Origin: Nioella sediminis
Lineage (GTDB): Bacteria; Pseudomonadota; Alphaproteobacteria; Rhodobacterales; Rhodobacteraceae
DNA length: 36,331 bases
Direction of reading: 5' to 3'
NCBI RefSeq assembly: GCF_001879695.1
Contig: NZ_MNBL01000039.1
Location: 1-36,331 of the forward strand
Below the pieces are notes generated by a model. It ran no database searches. It saw only the letters and a list, made by a program, of their open reading frames with translations, and had not been told where the DNA came from. This document shows, piece by piece, positions 31,755 through 36,331 of this stretch. How positions within the stretch are numbered: position 1 is the first letter of the stretch; each line of letters begins with the position of its first letter. The translations under genes and the position numbers were made by a program.

Positions 31755-31928
31755 ATGGCTGAAAAGGTAAATCCGCATATTTTTGCGCGGATCATGGGGC
31801 TTCCGGGCCCCATTCGTCGGGATATTCTGGAATTCATGGGGCAAACTCCTGTTTGTGAACGGGAATTGGAACGTCTTGTCGCGGATGCCGCGGATCGGAA
31901 TGGAATCGAAATACCAAAAGCGTCTTAA
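31731..31928 (+). CDS. Hypothetical small protein divergent from luxR
   Basis: An open frame of 65 codons, MTIDVVCRMAEKV to EIPKAS, ending in TAA. An internal ATG at 31755 (MAEKVNPHIFARIMGLPG) would avoid the luxR promoter elements that overlap the first codons. There is no convincing ribosome binding site for either start. Fewer than half of its third codon positions look like G or C, unlike the strongly GC-biased neighbours, so it is either recently acquired or not coding. I do not recognise the family. If real, it would be transcribed divergently from luxR and could share its operators. Confidence 0.35.
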   Translation: MTIDVVCRMAEKVNPHIFARIMGLPGPIRRDILEFMGQTPVCERELERLVADAADRNGIEIPKAS

Positions 31929-31960
31929 CGAACCTGGAAAATGCCACAAGCTTAACGAAA

Positions 31961-31984
31961 AAACCCCGCCAAAATCGGCGGGGG
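31961..31984 (-). terminator. Terminator of the rpsM-rpsK-rpoA-rplQ operon
   Basis: CCCCGCC (31964-31970) pairs with GGCGGGG (31977-31983). Read on the minus strand the stem is followed by six T residues, a textbook intrinsic terminator 33 bases past the rplQ stop. It could also stop plus-strand transcripts from the small frame upstream, though less well. Confidence 0.9.
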
Positions 31985-32016
31985 TTCGTCGTTTCAATAG
32001 GGCGAACCGGTAAGGA

Positions 32017-32436
32017 TCAATCCTCGGCGGCTTCTTCGGCCTCGACGCGGGCGCGGTCGGCGGCGCCCTTTGCGTCAACGTCGCGGTCCACGAATTCGAT
32101 GATCGCCATCGGCGCCATGTCGCCATACCGGAAGCCAGCCTTCAGAACGCGCACATAGCCGCCCTGACGTTCCGCGTAACGGGGGCCGAGCACTTCGAAC
32201 AGTTTCGCAACATAGGCGTCCTGCTTCAGCTGAGCAGCGGCCTGACGGCGGGCGTGCAAATCGCCACGCTTGCCCAGAGTGATCAGCTTTTCGATGATCG
32301 GGCGCAGTTCCTTGGCCTTGGGCAGGGTGGTCTTGATCTGCTCGTGCTCGATGAGCGAGCCAGCCATGTTGGCGAACATCGCCTTGCGGTGTTCATGGGT
32401 GCGGTTGAGGCGGCGGTAGCCACGTGCGTGACGCAT
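32017..32436 (-). CDS. rplQ: 50S ribosomal protein L17
   Basis: A 139-residue L17 of the large ribosomal subunit. The N terminus [24 protein letters not shown] and the following [20 protein letters not shown] are near invariant in the family, as are [25 protein letters not shown] near the end. A short acidic tail (AEEAAED) extends past the usual end, as in other alphaproteobacteria. AGGAGA precedes the ATG. It is the last gene of the operon, separated from rpoA by an unusually long 172-base spacer rich in dyads. Confidence 0.97.
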   Translation of the reverse strand: MRHARGYRRLNRTHEHRKAMFANMAGSLIEHEQIKTTLPKAKELRPIIEKLITLGKRGDLHARRQAAAQLKQDAYVAKLFEVLGPRYAERQGGYVRVLKAGFRYGDMAPMAIIEFVDRDVDAKGAADRARVEAEEAAED

Positions 32437-32542
32437 GATGAAGTCTCCTGACTTTGTGCTTTGTCCGGGGCCGGTGCGTGCCGGTCCCTCCTTGGTGGGG
32501 CAGGATTGCCCATTTGGTCCCCGCCAGCGCGGGCATTTTTCG

Positions 32543-32606
32543 GGAAGGTGAGCAAACTGCCCACCCTACCCGGGATTTCGTAGGGTGGGCAAACTGCCCA
32601 CCTTCC
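32543..32606. repeat. Nested palindromic repeat between rpoA and rplQ (REPIN-like)
   Basis: Two copies of a (G)GTGRGCAAACTGCCCACC unit stand head to head: 32547-32565 and 32584-32602. The second copy is a perfect 8-bp palindrome around AAC. The flanks GGAAGG/CCTTCC and CCCTAC/GTAGGG also pair, so the whole 64 bases can fold as one long hairpin around CCGGGATTTC. Such paired palindromes resemble REP/REPIN elements. The rest of the spacer (32437-32542) holds two further GC-rich dyads and no gene. Confidence 0.65.
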
Positions 32607-32608
32607 GA

Positions 32609-33625
32609 TCAGAAGTTGTCTTCGAACTTCTTGGCCAGATCCTCGATGTTGTCGGGCGGCCAGTCGATGATGTCCATGCCCAGGTGCAGACCCATCCCGG
32701 ACAGCACTTCCTTGATTTCGTTCAAGGACTTGCGGCCGAAGTTCGGGGTGCGCAGCATCTCGGCTTCGGTTTTCTGGATCAGGTCGCCGATATAGACGAT
32801 GTTGTCGTTCTTCAGGCAGTTTGCAGACCGGACCGACAGCTCCAGCTCGTCGACCTTCTTCAGAAGCAGCGGGTTGAACTCCAGATCGTCCTCGTCGTCC
32901 GCGCGGCCAGCGGCCTCGGGCTCATCGAAGTTGACGAAGATCGACAGCTGGTCCTGCAGGATGCGCGCGGCATAGGCCACGGCGTCATCCGGGGTCACGG
33001 ACCCGTCGGTTTCCAGCTTCAGCGTCAGCTTGTCATAGTCCAGAACCTGACCTTCGCGGGTCGGCTGCACGTCATAGGACACTTTCTTGACCGGCGAATA
33101 GATCGCGTCGATCGAGATCAGGCCGATCGGCGCATCCTCGGGGCGGTTCTTTTCCGCCGCGACATAGCCCTTGCCGGTATTCACGGTCAGTTCCATGAAC
33201 AGATCGGCGCCCTCATCGAGGTGGCAGATCACGTGATCGCGGTTCAGGATCTCGATACCGGCGGATTCCGAGATGTCACCAGCGGTGACGACCTTGGGGC
33301 CCTTGGCCGAGATGGAGATACGCTTGGGGCCTTCCACATCCATGCGGATGGAAACGCCTTTCAGGTTCAGAACCACGTCGGTCACGTCTTCACGAACACC
33401 CGCAATGGACGAGAACTCGTGCAGCACGTTGTCGATCTGGACCGAGGTGATGGCCGCGCCTTGCAGCGACGACATCAGAACGCGACGCAGCGCGTTGCCA
33501 AGCGTCAGACCAAAGCCGCGCTCCAGCGGTTCGGCGATGACCGTGGCCTGACGGGCCGGGTCGTTGCCGGGGTTGACCACCAGTTGCGTGGGCTTGATCA
33601 GCTCTTGCCAATTCTTATGGATCAT
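32609..33625 (-). CDS. rpoA: DNA-directed RNA polymerase subunit alpha
   Basis: A 338-residue alpha subunit. The N-terminal domain (about 1-230) has [36 protein letters not shown], the dimerisation and polymerase-assembly surface. The C-terminal domain (about 260-330) has [22 protein letters not shown], the [22 protein letters not shown] segment that contacts UP elements and activators, and a family-typical tail. GGAGG precedes the ATG. It lies 115 bases behind rpsK, with a strong hairpin in between. Confidence 0.98.
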   Translation of the reverse strand: MIHKNWQELIKPTQLVVNPGNDPARQATVIAEPLERGFGLTLGNALRRVLMSSLQGAAITSVQIDNVLHEFSSIAGVREDVTDVVLNLKGVSIRMDVEGPKRISISAKGPKVVTAGDISESAGIEILNRDHVICHLDEGADLFMELTVNTGKGYVAAEKNRPEDAPIGLISIDAIYSPVKKVSYDVQPTREGQVLDYDKLTLKLETDGSVTPDDAVAYAARILQDQLSIFVNFDEPEAAGRADDEDDLEFNPLLLKKVDELELSVRSANCLKNDNIVYIGDLIQKTEAEMLRTPNFGRKSLNEIKEVLSGMGLHLGMDIIDWPPDNIEDLAKKFEDNF

Positions 33626-33692
33626 GTGTCGCCTCCATTCCTGTTCGCGGGCGGATCCCTTGCCCGGAACGCTCGAGGATCAAAATGACAAA

Positions 33693-33727
33693 CCTGCGGG
33701 CCGTGTGGGATTCACACGGCCCGCAGG
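33693..33727 (-). terminator. Strong hairpin between rpsK and rpoA
   Basis: A perfect 15-bp GC-rich stem (33693-33707 with 33713-33727) with a 5-base loop, starting 14 bases after the rpsK stop. On the minus strand it is followed by TTTGTCATTTTG. It looks like an intrinsic terminator or attenuator inside an operon, or an RNase processing or mRNA-protecting structure. Confidence 0.75.
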
Positions 33728-33740
33728 CAAGTAGACATAA

Positions 33741-34130
33741 TCAGACGCGGCGGCGCTTCGGGGGGCGGCAGCCGTTATGTGCGATCGGGGTCACATCACG
33801 GATCGAGGTGATGTTGAAACCGACGGCAGCCAGGGCGCGCAGCGCGCTTTCACGGCCGGAACCGGGGCCCTGAACTTCCACTTCCAGCGTCTTCACGCCG
33901 TGTTCCTGTGCCTTGCGGCCTGCATCTTCTGCAGCCATCTGCGCGGCATAGGGGGTGGATTTCCGAGAGCCCTTGAAGCCCATGGTGCCGGCAGACGACC
34001 AGGAAATGGCGTTGCCCTGCACGTCGGAAATCAGGATCTTGGTGTTGTTGAAAGAGCTGTTCACATGCGCCACGCCAGCGGCGATGTTCTTGCGCTCTTT
34101 ACGCTTCGGGGATCTTTTGTCACGAGCCAT
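33741..34130 (-). CDS. rpsK: 30S ribosomal protein S11
   Basis: A 129-residue S11 of the small-subunit platform. It contains [53 protein letters not shown], the universal core, and ends with [23 protein letters not shown], the conserved C terminus that contacts 16S rRNA. It follows rpsM by 15 bases, with AGGGAGGG ahead of its ATG. Confidence 0.98.
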   Translation of the reverse strand: MARDKRSPKRKERKNIAAGVAHVNSSFNNTKILISDVQGNAISWSSAGTMGFKGSRKSTPYAAQMAAEDAGRKAQEHGVKTLEVEVQGPGSGRESALRALAAVGFNITSIRDVTPIAHNGCRPPKRRRV

Positions 34131-34145
34131 TGTGCGAACCCTCCC

Positions 34146-34514
34146 TTATTTCTTCTTACCGGCAATGGCCTTTGCGGGGCCTTTGCGGGTACGGGCATTG
34201 GTGTGGGTCCGCTGACCGCGAACGGGCAGGTTCCGGCGATGACGCAGACCGCGATAGCAGCCCAGGTCCATCAGACGCTTGATGTTCATCTGGGTTTCGC
34301 GGCGCAGGTCGCCTTCAACGGTGAAGTTGGCGTCGATATGCTCGCGGATGGCCAGAACCTCGGCATCCGACAGCTCGTTCACGCGACGGGTTTCGTCGAT
34401 GTTCACGGCTTCGCAGATGGATTTCGCGGAGGCGGGGCCAATTCCGGTGATGTAGGTCAGCGCGATCGGAACGCGCTTGGCGGTGGGGATGTTTACCCCG
34501 GCAATACGTGCCAC
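34146..34514 (-). CDS. rpsM: 30S ribosomal protein S13
   Basis: A 122-residue S13 of the small-subunit head. It reads [33 protein letters not shown] at the start, holds the helix-turn-helix type H2TH region, and has the conserved [29 protein letters not shown] near the end, followed by a basic tail. The start codon is GTG at 34514, with AAGGAAG upstream. It is first in rpsM-rpsK-rpoA-rplQ, with its own promoter and a leader of about 150 bases. Confidence 0.98.
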   Translation of the reverse strand: MARIAGVNIPTAKRVPIALTYITGIGPASAKSICEAVNIDETRRVNELSDAEVLAIREHIDANFTVEGDLRRETQMNIKRLMDLGCYRGLRHRRNLPVRGQRTHTNARTRKGPAKAIAGKKK

Positions 34515-34670
34515 GTAGTCTTCCTTTTCCGTTGCGGTTCCGTAGCTCCAGAACCTTTTTTCACAACCGAAAGCCCGAGGCGGTCAGCCTGCGGGCCATC
34601 GAACAATTCGGTACGAGGGGGATGCAGGGCTGATTCCCGCAAGTCTCGCGATTCCCGGATGGGAAGCCTG

Positions 34671-34699
34671 CTGTTAGGCGGATTTCCCCACCGGGTCAA
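34671..34699 (-). promoter_or_regulatory. Promoter of rpsM-rpsK-rpoA-rplQ, with a long leader
   Basis: On the minus strand TTGACC (34699-34694), a 17-base spacer and TAACAG (34676-34671). Transcription would start near 34664, leaving a leader of about 150 bases (34515-34664). The leader contains a GGTTC/GAACC dyad at about 34543-34562, close to the rpsM start, and could be a target for ribosomal protein feedback, as S4 is for this operon in E. coli. A TTGACA just upstream (34718-34713) has no matching -10. Confidence 0.65.
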
Positions 34700-34750
34700 G
34701 GGCGTTCGGCTTTTGTCAAGAACTTTCTGGAAAGCCCCTGCCCAGCCCGG

Positions 34751-35107
34751 TCAGATGTCGCACAGATCGAGCGTCGCCATCTCTTCCCCGCCACGCATGA
34801 CGGCCACCTCGTCGGGATGTTCCGGGTCGAGAAGGAAGGCCGTTTCGCCGTCAACACCCTGCCAGCGGCAACTGCCCAGCTCGGCACCCGTTTCCGGCAC
34901 GTCCATCCCCGGCAGATCGAGCTGAAATGCGCAATGGCTGGACTCTGCGTTATCCGGCTGTTCAAGGGCCTCGAACGCCTCGATCAGCAGATCCTCCAGA
35001 TCCCACTGAGAGAAACCGGACCGGCAATCGTCCTGCGCCAGCGCCACGGCGGGGGCTGCGATCAGGGCCGCGGTCAGGGTCAGCGCCACGGCCCGCATCG
35101 GGATCAC
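34751..35107 (-). CDS. Small secreted protein with four cysteines, function unknown
   Basis: A 118-residue protein with a clear signal peptide ([25 protein letters not shown]). The acidic mature part of about 93 residues has exactly four Cys ([26 protein letters not shown]), suggesting two disulfide bonds in the periplasm. I do not recognise a family. GTG 35107 overlaps the adk stop (GTGA) and suggests coupled translation; ATG 35098 is an alternative start that keeps the signal peptide. It sits between adk and rpsM, where many relatives have no gene. Confidence 0.7.
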   Translation of the reverse strand: MIPMRAVALTLTAALIAAPAVALAQDDCRSGFSQWDLEDLLIEAFEALEQPDNAESSHCAFQLDLPGMDVPETGAELGSCRWQGVDGETAFLLDPEHPDEVAVMRGGEEMATLDLCDI

Positions 35108-35748
35108 GCGTCCAGAACGCTGCGGATCGCGCCCGCGACCTCGTCGATCTCGCCCAGACCATCGACCACCGACAGATCGCCCTTGGCATAGTAATAGCCG
35201 ATCAGCGGCGAGGTCTTCTTGTAATATTCCATGAGCCGCTGCTTGAGGCTGTCCTCATTGTCATCGGCCCGGCGCTTGAACTCGGTGCCGCCGCAGTTGA
35301 CGCATTTGCCATCGGCGGGGATCGGCTTGGTGATGTCGTTATAGACCTCACCGCAATTGCCACAGGTGGACCGGGCGGTGATCCGGGCGACCAGCGCCTC
35401 GTCATCAACGCGCATCTCGATCACCGCATCCAGGGTCTGCCCGGTCTTCGCCAGCAGCGCGCCGAGCGCATCGGCCTGCGCCAGCGTGCGCGGGAACCCG
35501 TCAAAGATGAACCCGTTCGCTTCAACCGTGGTCAGCTGCTCTTCGATCAGCCCGATCACGATCTCGTCGGTCACCAGTTCCCCTCGGGCCATCACATCGG
35601 CCACACGCTTGCCCATCTCGGTCCCCGAGCTTTGGGCGGCGCGCAGCATGTCTCCGGTAGACAGCTGGACCATGTTGCGCTCATCCACCAGGATCCGCGC
35701 TTGTGTGCCTTTGCCGGCCCCCGGGGGCCCGAGTAGAATAAGGTTCAT
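35104..35748 (-). CDS. adk: Adenylate kinase
   Basis: Adk interconverts 2 ADP with ATP and AMP. The 214-residue protein is the long form with a zinc-binding LID: P-loop GPPGAGKGT (7-15), AMP-binding STGDMLR and GFPRTLAQ, and LID cysteines C129, C132, C149 and C152. Many proteobacterial Adk proteins, such as that of E. coli, lack these cysteines, so this is a structural-zinc type. The ATG overlaps the secY stop (ATGA). The secY-adk order is the usual end of the spc operon. Confidence 0.97.
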   Translation of the reverse strand: MNLILLGPPGAGKGTQARILVDERNMVQLSTGDMLRAAQSSGTEMGKRVADVMARGELVTDEIVIGLIEEQLTTVEANGFIFDGFPRTLAQADALGALLAKTGQTLDAVIEMRVDDEALVARITARSTCGNCGEVYNDITKPIPADGKCVNCGGTEFKRRADDNEDSLKQRLMEYYKKTSPLIGYYYAKGDLSVVDGLGEIDEVAGAIRSVLDA

Positions 35749-36331
35749 CGGCGCGCGGGTCCTTTCCGTTTGTTGCGGCTGCCGCCGGACTTGCGCCCGC
35801 GCAGCTGCGATTTCTCGATCAGCCCCTCATACTGATGCGCCAGCAGATGCGACTGCACCTGTTGCACCGTATCCATACCCACCGACACGATGATCAGGAT
35901 CGAGGTGCCGCCGAAATAGGCCGTGATCGTCAGCTGAGTACGGACGATCTCGGGCAGCAACACCACCAGCGCCAGATAAGCGGAGCCCAGAACCAGGATG
36001 CGGTTGGTCACATATTCCAGGTATTCGGCGGTCTTCGGACCGGGGCGAATGCCGGGAACAAAGCCGTTCTGGTTCTTCAGGTTGTCGGCGACGTCATCCA
36101 CCTTGAACGACACGTTGAGCGTGTAGAAATAGGTGAAGAAGATGATCATCGCTGCGAAAAACAGCAGGTAGAGCGGCTGCCCGGGGCCGAACATCGCCAG
36201 GATCCAGGTCATCACCGGGCCAGCATTCTGGCCCGAGAAGGTCGAGACCGTGGTCGGCAGCAGCAGCAGCGACGAGGCGAAGATCGCCGGGATCACACCC
36301 GCCGGGTTCACCTTGATTGGCAAGTGGCTGG
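35745..36331 (-). CDS. secY: Protein translocase subunit SecY, C-terminal part (5' end beyond the right edge)
   Basis: The frame is open to the right edge, so only about 194 C-terminal codons are present. It reads [25 protein letters not shown], the conserved segment of the cytoplasmic loop before membrane helix 7 or so. The continuation has helices with [31 protein letters not shown], the [22 protein letters not shown] loop and [31 protein letters not shown]. SecY forms the protein-conducting channel. The C-terminal tail is long and basic ([18 protein letters not shown]). The stop overlaps the adk start. Confidence 0.97.
   Translation of the reverse strand, partial: SHLPIKVNPAGVIPAIFASSLLLLPTTVSTFSGQNAGPVMTWILAMFGPGQPLYLLFFAAMIIFFTYFYTLNVSFKVDDVADNLKNQNGFVPGIRPGPKTAEYLEYVTNRILVLGSAYLALVVLLPEIVRTQLTITAYFGGTSILIIVSVGMDTVQQVQSHLLAHQYEGLIEKSQLRGRKSGGSRNKRKGPARR

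Noticed and set aside
1-36331. CRISPR arrays, insertion sequences, prophage or integrase genes
   Set aside because: No regularly spaced repeats, transposase, integrase or phage-type genes were seen on either strand.

Overview
The window reads as a chromosomal segment of an alphaproteobacterium of the order Rhodobacterales (Roseobacter/Rhodobacter type). Signs are the high G+C content, strong G/C bias at third codon positions, a rpmH-rnpA-yidD / yidC-MOSC-engB-argB block, a four-gene aap/bzt amino-acid ABC transporter, an ATP12-type F1-ATPase chaperone, and promoters of the TTGAC-N17-TAACAR kind. No phage, insertion sequence, rRNA operon or CRISPR array was seen. Genus and species cannot be read from the sequence alone.

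Layout. 1-2222 (minus): the start of a DUF1330-like gene, a tyrosine-phosphatase-like gene and an ankyrin-repeat gene. 2582-6104: dnaX, then ybaB-recR on the plus strand, with an exported histidine phosphatase on the opposite strand between dnaX and ybaB. 6183-9874 (minus): tRNA-Arg(ACG), an orphan sensor histidine kinase, a MerA/Lpd-type flavoprotein and a TVP38/TMEM64 membrane protein. 10163-11006: rpmH, rnpA and yidD in an overlapping operon. 11108-15098: an apparent insertion into the usual yidD-yidC order, carrying a DUF1127 small protein, a DUF900-like hydrolase, ttcA and a membrane GGDEF/EAL protein. 15221-20544: yidC, MOSC, engB, argB, an Fe-S protein and a SixA-like phosphatase. 20599-25173 (minus): aapJQMP. 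25410-31681 (minus): a continuous co-directional run luxR-luxI-rarA-2OG oxygenase-crcB-rluC-HAD phosphatase-ATP12. 31964-36331 (minus): the end of the ribosomal superoperon, secY-adk-secreted protein-rpsM-rpsK-rpoA-rplQ.

How it works together. Most genes are core functions: DNA replication and repair (dnaX, recR, rarA), ribosome and RNA polymerase (rpsM, rpsK, rplQ, rpmH, rpoA), RNA processing and modification (rnpA, ttcA, rluC), membrane protein insertion (yidC, yidD, secY), arginine synthesis and amino-acid import. The accessory or regulatory content is the LuxR/LuxI pair, the EAL protein, the orphan kinase and several RNA or DNA structures between genes. All five convergent gene junctions seen in the window carry a hairpin that looks able to stop transcription.

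No clearly new multi-gene system stood out. The observations most worth a second look are the luxR control region (a lux-box-like dyad on the start codon and a palindrome on the -10), the nested palindromic repeat between rpoA and rplQ, a strong hairpin between rpsK and rpoA, a hairpin that sequesters the ribosome binding site of the DUF1127 gene, and direct repeats in the aapJ leader.
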